Assembly: GCA_002709185.1 (NCBI GenBank)
Contig: PAQB01000027.1
Location: 1-25,114 of the forward strand
Reading direction: 5' to 3'
DNA from: Flavobacteriaceae bacterium
GTDB taxonomy: Bacteria > Bacteroidota > Bacteroidia > Flavobacteriales > Flavobacteriaceae
DNA: 25,114 nt
The translations under genes and the position numbers were made by a program. Positions 8,184 to 15,212 of the stretch are shown piece after piece; the stretch's first letter is position 1; each line of letters opens with the position of its first letter. The notes below the pieces were generated by a model that saw only the letters and a program-made list of their open reading frames with translations, had not been told where the DNA came from and did not search any database.

Positions 8184-9119
8184 ATGAAAAACAAAACTAG
8201 TCAAGATATTATCAAAGCACTGGATGAGAAATACAGTGCTGAAGGCCAAGATAAAAACGTGTATTTAGAAGGGCTTTTACATAGTAAACCCATGAATTAT
8301 TGGGACTATATCCATACGGATGCACTTCTTAACTTACAAATTCAACGCACCAATTTTCCTGATGAGATGGTTTTTATTGGTTACCACCAAATCAATGAAT
8401 TGATTTTTAAAATGATTTTGTGGGAACTTCAACAGGTTGCTGAGGTGGATATTTTGGAAGTGAATTTTTTTAAAGACAAGTTGATGCGAGTGAGTCGTTA
8501 TTTCGATATGTTGACCTCTTCTTTCAGCATCATGAAGGAGGGCATGGACGTGGAACAGTATAATAAATTTAGACATACACTCGCCCCAGGGAGCGGCTTC
8601 CAGAGTGCACAGTATCGAAAAATTGAATTTGCATCCACCGAGCTCATCAATCTTATAGACCCGCGTTTCAGAAAAACCATCGACCGGAATACCCCATTCG
8701 AAAATGCGTTTGAACATTTGTACTGGCAGGCTGCAGGTAAAGACTATAAAACGGCTAAGAAATCAACCTTACTTTCTGGTTTTGAAAAGCGTTACAAAGA
8801 AGAATTTATCACCTTTATGAAGGTTTACCATTCCAAAAATCTATGGTCTCGATATAAAGAACTCTCAAAAAAAGATCAGAACAGTCAAGCTTTAATTAAG
8901 GCCATGCGTCATTATGATTACACCGTGAATATCACTTGGGTTATGGGTCATTTCAACGCTGCCAAACATTATATTTTATCCACTTCAGGTGATGGTGAGG
9001 CCACCGGGGGTAGTAATTGGCAAAAATACATGCATCCAAAATATCAAAAGAGAATATTTTTTCCAGAACTTTGGACTGCTGTGGAAAAAGAGAATTGGGG
9101 GCATGAAGTTGAAAATTAA
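8184..9119 (+). CDS. kynA: Tryptophan 2,3-dioxygenase
   Basis: This haem enzyme oxidises L-tryptophan to N-formylkynurenine, the first step of the kynurenine pathway. The 311-residue sequence has the family landmarks: MVFIGYHQINELIFKMILWE (His68 and Glu72 match the active-site HxxxE of Xanthomonas TDO), YNKFRHTLAPGSGFQSAQYR (Arg130 matching the substrate-carboxylate Arg), a candidate proximal haem ligand His256 in WVMGHFNAAKHYI, and the glycine-rich substrate loop GEATGGSNW. No other kynurenine-pathway gene lies in the window. The start is 9 bp after the DUF3108 stop, and the M23 gene overlaps the 3' end by 17 bp. The assignment rests on motif agreement read by eye. Confidence 0.92.
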   Translation: MKNKTSQDIIKALDEKYSAEGQDKNVYLEGLLHSKPMNYWDYIHTDALLNLQIQRTNFPDEMVFIGYHQINELIFKMILWELQQVAEVDILEVNFFKDKLMRVSRYFDMLTSSFSIMKEGMDVEQYNKFRHTLAPGSGFQSAQYRKIEFASTELINLIDPRFRKTIDRNTPFENAFEHLYWQAAGKDYKTAKKSTLLSGFEKRYKEEFITFMKVYHSKNLWSRYKELSKKDQNSQALIKAMRHYDYTVNITWVMGHFNAAKHYILSTSGDGEATGGSNWQKYMHPKYQKRIFFPELWTAVEKENWGHEVEN

Positions 9120-10362
9120 TCCTGGACTTTTTAATTTAAAATTCTTCCTTTACAGTTTTGCTGTTGTAATCTTTTTTTACATCCTAAAAAGTTGCTCTTC
9201 CGAGACCCTTGAAACGGGTTCAATCTCAGCGTCTATTCCATTGGAAAACAATAAATTTGGCTATAATTTTAACAACTACAAGGTTGTCAATGACACCGTA
9301 AGAAGTGGGGATAGTTTTGGGGAAATATTAGAGAACAATCAACTTTTTTATCCACAAATCCATCACATTGCAGAAAAAACCAAAGCTGTTTTTGACACTC
9401 GCCAGCTCAGAACAGGAAAGCCCTATACAATACTTTTTTCCAAAGACAGTTCTAATGAACCCTTGGTCTTTATATATGAAGAGAACAAAATTGAGTATCT
9501 CGTTGTAGAATTTTGTGATTCTATTTTTGCATACAAAGCACGTAAACCTGTTAAAATTGCTGAAAGAGAAGCTTCTGGTTTTATTGAAAACTCGCTTTCT
9601 GAAACCATGGAAGCACAAGGCTTACCCATTCAGTTGATTTACGACATGTCAGACGACATCTATGCTTGGACCATTGATTTTTTTAGGCTTCAAAAAGGAG
9701 ATAATTTTAAAGTGATTTACAAGCAACGTTTTGTAGAGGACAGTATTTATGCCGGTATCGAAACCATAGAGGCAGCCTATTTTCAACACAAAGGCGAAGC
9801 CATATATGCCTTTAATTATATTACGGCAGATTCTAAAAATAGCACCGATTACTACGATGACAAAGGCAAGAGCCTCCAAAAAGCGTTTTTAAAAAGCCCG
9901 ATAAAGTTCAGCCGTATTTCCTCTCGATACAATTTAAAGCGTCGCATTAAACTTTATGGCAATAGAGTCCGCCCGCACAAAGGAACAGATTTTGCTGCTG
10001 CAGTAGGAACCCCCATCTTAGTCACAGCAAATGGGACTGTTGTAGAATCTGCAAGGCGTGGCGGTAATGGCAACTACGTTAAGATTCGCCACAATGCCAC
10101 ATATTCGACCCAATACCTTCACATGAGCAGGCGGCTTGTAAAAGTAGGCGATTTTGTGAAGCAAGGTGATGTGATTGGTAAAGTCGGAATGACTGGCAAC
10201 ACTAGCGGCCCCCATGTTTGTTACCGTTTTTGGAAAAATGGGCGTCAAGTAGATCCCTTTCGTCAGAAACTTCCAGACGCAAAAGCACTTTCAGAAAAGT
10301 ATAAATCGGATTTTCTTGAGTATATTGCACCCCTAAAACAACAACTAGATTCAATCAATTAA
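9103..10362 (+). CDS. M23-family peptidoglycan metallopeptidase, membrane-anchored
   Basis: I chose the ATG at 9103, just before a hydrophobic segment (about residues 11-28); upstream in-frame ATGs would bury the N-terminus in the dioxygenase gene. The 419-residue product follows KSC-SSE at its N-terminus, so it could be a lipoprotein (Cys31) or a single-span membrane protein facing the periplasm. Residues 62-115 resemble a LysM/OapA-like region (NDTVRSGDSFGEIL). The LytM/M23 domain (about 285-390) has HKGTDF (His292, Asp296), YLHMS (His340) and GPHVCYRFWKNGRQVDP. His371 is the first His of the usual HxH pair, but the second, a zinc ligand in LytM, is Cys373. Such enzymes cut peptidoglycan cross-bridges during growth or division. 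It overlaps the dioxygenase gene by 17 bp and precedes pgi by 16 bp. Confidence 0.92.
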   Translation: MKLKINPGLFNLKFFLYSFAVVIFFYILKSCSSETLETGSISASIPLENNKFGYNFNNYKVVNDTVRSGDSFGEILENNQLFYPQIHHIAEKTKAVFDTRQLRTGKPYTILFSKDSSNEPLVFIYEENKIEYLVVEFCDSIFAYKARKPVKIAEREASGFIENSLSETMEAQGLPIQLIYDMSDDIYAWTIDFFRLQKGDNFKVIYKQRFVEDSIYAGIETIEAAYFQHKGEAIYAFNYITADSKNSTDYYDDKGKSLQKAFLKSPIKFSRISSRYNLKRRIKLYGNRVRPHKGTDFAAAVGTPILVTANGTVVESARRGGNGNYVKIRHNATYSTQYLHMSRRLVKVGDFVKQGDVIGKVGMTGNTSGPHVCYRFWKNGRQVDPFRQKLPDAKALSEKYKSDFLEYIAPLKQQLDSIN

Positions 10363-10378
10363 TTCTATTTAATTTAAA

Positions 10379-11998
10379 ATGAGCTTAAAATCCATTGATC
10401 CCACACAAACGCATGCTTGGAAAAAGCTACAGACCCATTTTGAAGCCGTCAAAGATGCCCATATGTCTTCTTGGTTCATAAATAACCCCGGTCGAGTCTC
10501 AGAGATGAGCATTGAGTGGGATGATTTTTTTATAGATTATTCTAAAAATAGAATTACTGCCGAAACCCTGTCATTACTCAATGAATTGGCAGAAGAAGTT
10601 CAGTTAAGCGACGCCATTTCTAAGTATTTTGATGGCGAAAAAATTAATAAAACCGAAGGTAGAGCAGTTCTACATACTGCACTTAGAGCTCCAAAAGATT
10701 GCGAAGTTTTATTTGAAGGCAGTAATATTATTCCTGAAATTCATGAGGTCAAAAATAAGATCAAGCAGTTTTCAGAAGCGGTGATTAGTGGCCAGAGAAA
10801 AGGCTTTACAAACCGTGCTTTTACCGATGTTGTAAACATTGGAATCGGGGGTTCAGATTTGGGTCCTGCCATGGTTGTTGATGCACTTTCTTATTATGGC
10901 AATCATTTGAAAGTACATTTCGTTAGCAATGTAGATGGCGATCACGTGAGTGAAGTTTTAAAAGGTTTAAATCCGGAGACCACTCTTTTTGTTATCGTAT
11001 CCAAGACTTTTACGACTCAAGAGACCCTTTCCAATGCAACGACCATCAAGCAATGGTTTTTACAAAAGGCAACTCAGGCCGATATTGCGAAACAATTTGT
11101 GGCCGTTTCTACTAATATTGAAAAAGTAAAGGCTTTTGGGATTGACCCTCAAAATATATTTCCGATGTGGGATTGGGTTGGCGGACGATTTTCTCTTTGG
11201 AGTGCCGTGGGATTGAGCATCAGTTTGGCTGTTGGTTTTGACCATTACGACAACATGCTTAAAGGCGCCCATAAAATGGACACACATTTTAAGGAAGCCC
11301 CTTTCGAAAAAAACATCCCCACTTTGTTGGCCATGATCAGTATTTGGTATAATAATTTTTTTAATGCTGAAAGTGAAGCCATCATTCCATACACTCAATA
11401 TCTAAATCAGTTTGCCACCTATTTACAACAAGCTGTTATGGAGAGTAATGGAAAAAGTATTGATCGCAATGGGAATAAAGTGCAATTTCAAACTGGAAAT
11501 CTTATTTGGGGAGAACCTGGCACCAATTCACAGCATGCTTTTTTTCAACTGATTCATCAGGGCACAAAACTAATACCAGCAGATTTCATTGGATTTTCAA
11601 AAGCATTACACGGCAATCAAGACCATCAAGACAAACTCATGTCTAACTTTTTTGCACAGACTGAAGCTTTACTCATGGGAAAAAATAAGGCTGTTGTGGT
11701 TGAAGAAGGGACCGCTTCAGAAATTATTCCGTACAAAATATTCGACGGTAATCGCCCAACGAACACCGTTTTTATAGAAAAATTAACCCCAGAAAGTTTG
11801 GGTAAACTCATTGCCTTGTACGAGCACAAAATATTTGTGCAAGGGATTGTATGGAACATCTTTAGTTACGATCAATTTGGCGTAGAACTTGGAAAACAAT
11901 TGGCGGGTAAAATTCTAAAAGAATTTTCTGAAGAAAACCCAGCGACACACGACGCTTCAACAGCAAATCTCATTGCACGTTACAAAAACATTCGATAG
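10379..11998 (+). CDS. pgi: Glucose-6-phosphate isomerase
   Basis: It interconverts glucose-6-phosphate and fructose-6-phosphate in the cytoplasm. The 539-residue length and motifs match the long bacterial/eukaryotic form: NIGIGGSDLGPAMV (153-166), VSKTFTTQETLSNA (207-220, phosphate binding), the signature DWVGGRFSLWSAVG (265-278), QQAVMESNGKS with Glu355, EPGTNSQHAFFQLIHQG with His386, and the second signature SYDQFGVELGKQL with Lys506. Glu, His and Lys correspond to the E. coli catalytic residues. It starts 16 bp after the peptidase gene and is the last gene of the packed run beginning at hmgA. A weak hairpin follows. Confidence 0.98.
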   Translation: MSLKSIDPTQTHAWKKLQTHFEAVKDAHMSSWFINNPGRVSEMSIEWDDFFIDYSKNRITAETLSLLNELAEEVQLSDAISKYFDGEKINKTEGRAVLHTALRAPKDCEVLFEGSNIIPEIHEVKNKIKQFSEAVISGQRKGFTNRAFTDVVNIGIGGSDLGPAMVVDALSYYGNHLKVHFVSNVDGDHVSEVLKGLNPETTLFVIVSKTFTTQETLSNATTIKQWFLQKATQADIAKQFVAVSTNIEKVKAFGIDPQNIFPMWDWVGGRFSLWSAVGLSISLAVGFDHYDNMLKGAHKMDTHFKEAPFEKNIPTLLAMISIWYNNFFNAESEAIIPYTQYLNQFATYLQQAVMESNGKSIDRNGNKVQFQTGNLIWGEPGTNSQHAFFQLIHQGTKLIPADFIGFSKALHGNQDHQDKLMSNFFAQTEALLMGKNKAVVVEEGTASEIIPYKIFDGNRPTNTVFIEKLTPESLGKLIALYEHKIFVQGIVWNIFSYDQFGVELGKQLAGKILKEFSEENPATHDASTANLIARYKNIR

Positions 11999-12002
11999 CT
12001 AT

Positions 12003-12035
12003 GTCAAAACAACACTACCCTCAGTGTTTTCTGAC
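12003..12035 (+). terminator. Weak hairpin downstream of pgi
   Basis: The arms GTCA...ACACT (from 12003) and AGTGTTTTC...TGAC (to 12035) pair with a small bulge around the loop ACCCTC (12017-12022). Only a short T run (four T inside the right arm, 12027-12030) is present and no T tract follows, so it may be a weak or attenuating terminator. Confidence 0.35.
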
Positions 12036-12065
12036 CATCAAGCTATTTTGTTATCAAAATTCTCG

Positions 12066-12073
12066 TAGTTTTG
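12066..12073 (+). promoter_or_regulatory. Candidate -7 promoter element for the 12096 gene
   Basis: TAGTTTTG matches TAnnTTTG and lies 22 bp before the ATG at 12096. An upstream TTTTG (12046-12050) might act as the -33 element, although its 15-base spacing is shorter than usual. It would give a leader of roughly 15-20 bases. Confidence 0.4.
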
Positions 12074-12095
12074 TAGTAGTATCCGTATTAAAAGC

Positions 12096-12530
12096 ATGAT
12101 TAAAACAGCACACTCTTATTGGGCTTATTTGGTTTTAGCAGTATTATTATTGGCGGTTTGTAGAGCCATTTCTGGTGTTGCGATGAACAAAGAATACAGT
12201 CCTAAAATGTTTCAGGCTGCTTTGTTTGCACTCATTGTTACCCATACTCAGCTACTCATTGCATTTTTACTGTATTTTTCATCCAGTCGTTTCTCTTTGT
12301 GGTTTGAACTAGGGATAAGCGAGGTAATGAAAGTTCCGGCGCACCGCATGTATTTAGTGGAACACCCCATCATTAATATATTAGCGGTTGTTCTGATTAC
12401 CCGCGGCTACTCCAAACATAAAAAGAAACGGCTTTCAAATCCTAAATACAAAACTCTTGCTATTCATTACAGCCTTGCTTTGTTATTAATACTTTCAAGA
12501 ATTCCATGGAAGGCTTGGTGGTATTTGTAA
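12096..12530 (+). CDS. Four-helix integral membrane protein with a histidine in or beside each helix; possible cytochrome b-like protein
   Basis: The 144-residue protein has four predicted hydrophobic helices at about 9-28, 40-61, 88-104 and 121-136, with a basic loop HKKKRLSN before the last. Histidines at positions 6, 50 (IVTHTQLLI), 90 (LVEHPIIN) and 124 (LAIHYSLAL) each fall in or at the end of a helix. His83 and His108 lie in loops. In small four-helix cytochromes b, such a pattern supplies axial ligands for two haems. I remember similar small flavobacterial proteins annotated loosely as cytochrome B or hypothetical, so a haem or quinone role is possible but unproven. It is flanked by pgi (97 bp upstream) and the xylanase (34 bp downstream). 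Neither suggests a function. The coding call is secure from length and composition; the function is not. Confidence 0.82.
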   Translation: MIKTAHSYWAYLVLAVLLLAVCRAISGVAMNKEYSPKMFQAALFALIVTHTQLLIAFLLYFSSSRFSLWFELGISEVMKVPAHRMYLVEHPIINILAVVLITRGYSKHKKKRLSNPKYKTLAIHYSLALLLILSRIPWKAWWYL

Positions 12531-12564
12531 AATTTATTTAACCCAAACACAACCCTTTTTACAA

Positions 12565-13941
12565 ATGAAGTTTTTTTATTATTTCATATTGGCATCTTTA
12601 GTTCTGCAAGGACAAGCGCCCCATGAACACACGCCTTGGGATTTAGAGGGGGCACAAGCGCGTATTGAAACTCACAGAAAAGGGGAGGCCCAGCTTAAAT
12701 TCGTATTTCCAGAAAAAGTTGTCGGCGATACGATTCAATTGCATTTTGAGCTCGTCAGTCACGAATTTAATTTTGGCGTTTCCATGACCCAATTAGGAAG
12801 TTTTGCCGGAACACCTTATTTTGAAAAATACAAGGATTATACCAAGGCGCTTTTCAACTTTGTGACGGTCGGTTTCTACTGGGCTGCTTATCACAGGGAC
12901 CGAAAAGACCTTGATCGCTTTGATGCCTATTTAAAAGGCAATATCAAATGGGCCATCGAAAATAACCTAAAAGTCAAAGGGCATCCTTTGCTATGGCATG
13001 AGTCTTTGCCAAAGTGGGTTGTTGACTTTAAAGATTCAGAAAAACTAGATTCTATTATTAAAAATAGAATACGATATCTTATAGAGTCCAACCCTGAAAT
13101 AAAATATTGGGATGTTTATAATGAACCCGTCGCAGTTTTTAAAGCGCATGTTTCTCCCAGTGGTGTAACGCGTTGGGTTACTCACAAGGGAGGAATTGAA
13201 AGCGCGATGAAGGATCTTTACGATTTTGTAAACACAGTAGATTCTACAAAAACATACACCAATAACCATTACAATCCATCGGAACCTTCTTTTTTAGCTC
13301 TAAATAAATATTTGAATGACCATGGTGTGGAATACGATGCTGTTGGGATGCAGGCACATATGCAAACCAATGCAGGTGTATTATCTGAGGACGCTTTATG
13401 GAAATTACTTAACGATTATGAAAGTCTTGGAAAGGACATTCAATTTACAGAACTTACAGTGACTAGCTCTAGACGTTTTAACGATTGGCGTGACCATCAG
13501 GTCTTTTTAAAGCAAAGAACCGAAAAAATAAAAAAGGGTCAAACCATGAACTTGCCAAGTTTACCAGAGTATGAAAACTACCAGTCAGATTATATCAAAG
13601 ATTTTTACACCCTTGTTTTTAGCCATCCCAGTGTGACTTCTTTGACCTTTTGGAACCTTACCGATAGAAACGCCTGGCGAGGTCATGCCGGGGGCTTATT
13701 GGATGAAAATTTAGAACCAAAAAAAGCCTACTACACTCTAAAAAACCTGATTAAAAACAAATGGCATACTTCGGTTACAAAAACAATAAAATTAGGAGAA
13801 ACACTAACTTTTAATGGATTTTATGGAGATTACAGCGGGGAAATTCTAGTTAATGGGAATTACTATAGTTTTGATTTTAATCATTCAAAAAAAAGGACTA
13901 ACCCCACAGAGGTTAACTTAACTAAGCTTCAAAAGCATTAG
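12565..13941 (+). CDS. Exported GH10 family endo-1,4-beta-xylanase
   Basis: The 458-residue protein has a signal peptide (about 1-17, MKFFYYFILASLVLQGQ). A short beta-rich N-terminal segment (about 25-65) is followed by a GH10 barrel (about 80-400). Diagnostic motifs are VKGHPLLWHESLPKW (137-151), the acid/base Glu187 in YWDVYNEP, GMQAHM (261-266) and the nucleophile Glu296 in IQFTELTVTSS. The barrel ends with TFWNLTDRNAWR and an AGGLLDENLEPKKAYYTL element, as usual. A small beta domain follows (about 402-452: LGETLTFNGFYGDYSGEILV). It has no type IX sorting domain, so periplasmic or lipid-free secretion by another route is likely. GH10 enzymes hydrolyse internal xylan linkages. No SusC/SusD pair or other xylan enzyme surrounds it, so this is not an obvious polysaccharide utilisation locus. 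Its 3' end faces the EEP gene. Confidence 0.93.
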   Translation: MKFFYYFILASLVLQGQAPHEHTPWDLEGAQARIETHRKGEAQLKFVFPEKVVGDTIQLHFELVSHEFNFGVSMTQLGSFAGTPYFEKYKDYTKALFNFVTVGFYWAAYHRDRKDLDRFDAYLKGNIKWAIENNLKVKGHPLLWHESLPKWVVDFKDSEKLDSIIKNRIRYLIESNPEIKYWDVYNEPVAVFKAHVSPSGVTRWVTHKGGIESAMKDLYDFVNTVDSTKTYTNNHYNPSEPSFLALNKYLNDHGVEYDAVGMQAHMQTNAGVLSEDALWKLLNDYESLGKDIQFTELTVTSSRRFNDWRDHQVFLKQRTEKIKKGQTMNLPSLPEYENYQSDYIKDFYTLVFSHPSVTSLTFWNLTDRNAWRGHAGGLLDENLEPKKAYYTLKNLIKNKWHTSVTKTIKLGETLTFNGFYGDYSGEILVNGNYYSFDFNHSKKRTNPTEVNLTKLQKH

Positions 13942-13942
13942 T

Positions 13943-13996
13943 AACCAATTTGGTTCGAGTTTTAGAATGGGATTAAAGTAAGTTCTTACACTTTAA
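13943..13996. terminator. Two inverted repeats between convergent genes
   Basis: The 82-bp gap between the xylanase and the EEP gene holds AACCAA-T-TTGGTT (13943-13955) and a bulged hairpin with arms TTAAAGT (13973-13979) and ACTTTAA (13990-13996). Neither is followed by a T tract. They may act as simple bidirectional terminators; support is weak. Confidence 0.25.
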
Positions 13997-14023
13997 CGAT
14001 CTCGGGATGATTTTAAAAAATCT

Positions 14024-15088
14024 TTACTGGATTTCTTTAATGACATGCACAAAAACTGGGAAGTGGTCACTGTAGCCACCCGTAAATCCGCCCCATGAAA
14101 AACTTCGGAACGGATAGCCTTTGTATTGGCCTTTTTTGGTAATTAGAAATTGCGCGTTAAAAATACCAGCCTTGTAAAAGCGAAATGAAGAATAGTCTTC
14201 TTCAAGTAGCGGTTTGGATACAATAATTTGGTCAAATAAACTCCAAGCATCTCTGTAGGCATTGGAGCCCAATCCTTTCTTAAAAAAACTTTCCATTGGA
14301 TTAAATAGTTCTTTAAAACCAACTTTCCTTTTATCGCCTTTGGTCTTTAATACCTTTTTCAAACTGGAATTTGTAGGGTTGTCGTTGAGGTCTCCCATTA
14401 CAAATATTTTAGCATAGGGGTCTTCCATTTGAAGGGAATCTACAAGCCGTTTATTGACTGCAGCGGCAGCCTCACGTTTGGAGCGGCTTCTAGCCTCTCC
14501 ACCACTTCTTGAGGGCCAGTGGTTGACAAGAACGTGAATCAAATCTTCTTCAAGGTAACCGCTCACCAACAGCACATCCCTTGTATAGTCGCGACCATCG
14601 GAACTGTTATCACTTAGTTTTGTTTGATGTGCACTTGAACTTAAGGGGCGAAATAAAGCTTTTTGGTACATCAACGCTACATCGATTCCACGCTCATCGG
14701 GGGAGTCGTAATGAACTATCCCATAGTTTTTAGTAAGCAAGGCAGGATCGTTTGCTAAATCTTCAATAACTGCGCGGTTCTCAACCTCACATATCCCAAT
14801 GACAGCTGGGCTGTTATTTGAGGTCTTAGCGCCAATTTTTGAAATTACATCGGCCATATTTTGTACTTTCTTTTGGTAAATTTCTTCCCGCGCTGTTTTC
14901 AGCTCCATCATGGGACTGCGTTCATCAAATTTTGTCGTATCGTTGATGGTATCAAACAGGTTTTCAACATTGTAGAATGCGACGGTATGGACTTTGAAAG
15001 TGCGTTTTTTCTGAGCTTCAATTTTCGAAACGAAAAAGAATAAAATAAATATTAATACGTTGTGATATTTTCTGTTCGATGTTTTCAA
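14024..15088 (-). CDS. Exported endonuclease/exonuclease/phosphatase (EEP) family enzyme
   Basis: The fold is that of DNase I/exonuclease III-like phosphodiesterases. I prefer a TTG start at 15088, giving 354 residues that begin with a signal peptide (MKTSNRKYHNVLIFILFFFV, then SKIEAQ). The only upstream ATG (15166) adds 26 low-complexity residues and lies upstream of a good promoter box on this strand. All metal and catalytic motifs are present: FYNVENLFD (Asn40), GICEVEN (Glu101/Glu103), RGIDVALMY, VNHWPSRSGG (His190), VMGDLNDNP (Asp233, Asn235) and YSDHFPVFVH (Asp341, His342). An active exported Mg2+-dependent phosphodiesterase is therefore likely. The substrate (DNA, RNA, a phospho-sugar or a lipid) cannot be told from sequence alone. 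It is divergent from a TonB-dependent receptor and a DUF5689-type lipoprotein across about 124 bp, suggesting co-regulation. Confidence 0.9.
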   Translation of the reverse strand: MKTSNRKYHNVLIFILFFFVSKIEAQKKRTFKVHTVAFYNVENLFDTINDTTKFDERSPMMELKTAREEIYQKKVQNMADVISKIGAKTSNNSPAVIGICEVENRAVIEDLANDPALLTKNYGIVHYDSPDERGIDVALMYQKALFRPLSSSAHQTKLSDNSSDGRDYTRDVLLVSGYLEEDLIHVLVNHWPSRSGGEARSRSKREAAAAVNKRLVDSLQMEDPYAKIFVMGDLNDNPTNSSLKKVLKTKGDKRKVGFKELFNPMESFFKKGLGSNAYRDAWSLFDQIIVSKPLLEEDYSSFRFYKAGIFNAQFLITKKGQYKGYPFRSFSWGGFTGGYSDHFPVFVHVIKEIQ

Positions 15089-15121
15089 TTTGTTACTAAA
15101 TTTGATGATTATTTTATATAT

Positions 15122-15129
15122 CAAAAGTA
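15122..15129 (-). promoter_or_regulatory. Candidate -7 promoter element for the EEP gene
   Basis: On the minus strand this reads TACTTTTG, a match to TAnnTTTG, about 34 bases upstream of the proposed TTG start at 15088. It lies downstream of the alternative ATG at 15166, which argues against that longer start. Confidence 0.4.
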
Positions 15130-15150
15130 TTAATTTTAAAATAAGAAACG

Positions 15151-15158
15151 TACATTTG
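15151..15158 (+). promoter_or_regulatory. Candidate -7 promoter element for the TonB receptor gene
   Basis: TACATTTG matches TAnnTTTG, 54 bases before the ATG at 15213. With the minus-strand box at 15122-15129 it makes a compact divergent promoter pair. No clear -33 TTTG was found for either. Confidence 0.35.
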
Positions 15159-15212
15159 TTTAACATATCTGTTCAAATGTTCTAAGATATTCTTCAATAA
15201 AATTAATCACTT

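Noticed and set aside
8989..9102. Longer N-terminus for the M23 peptidase
   Set aside because: It would overlap the tryptophan dioxygenase gene by 130 bp; the ATG at 9103 directly precedes the membrane segment.
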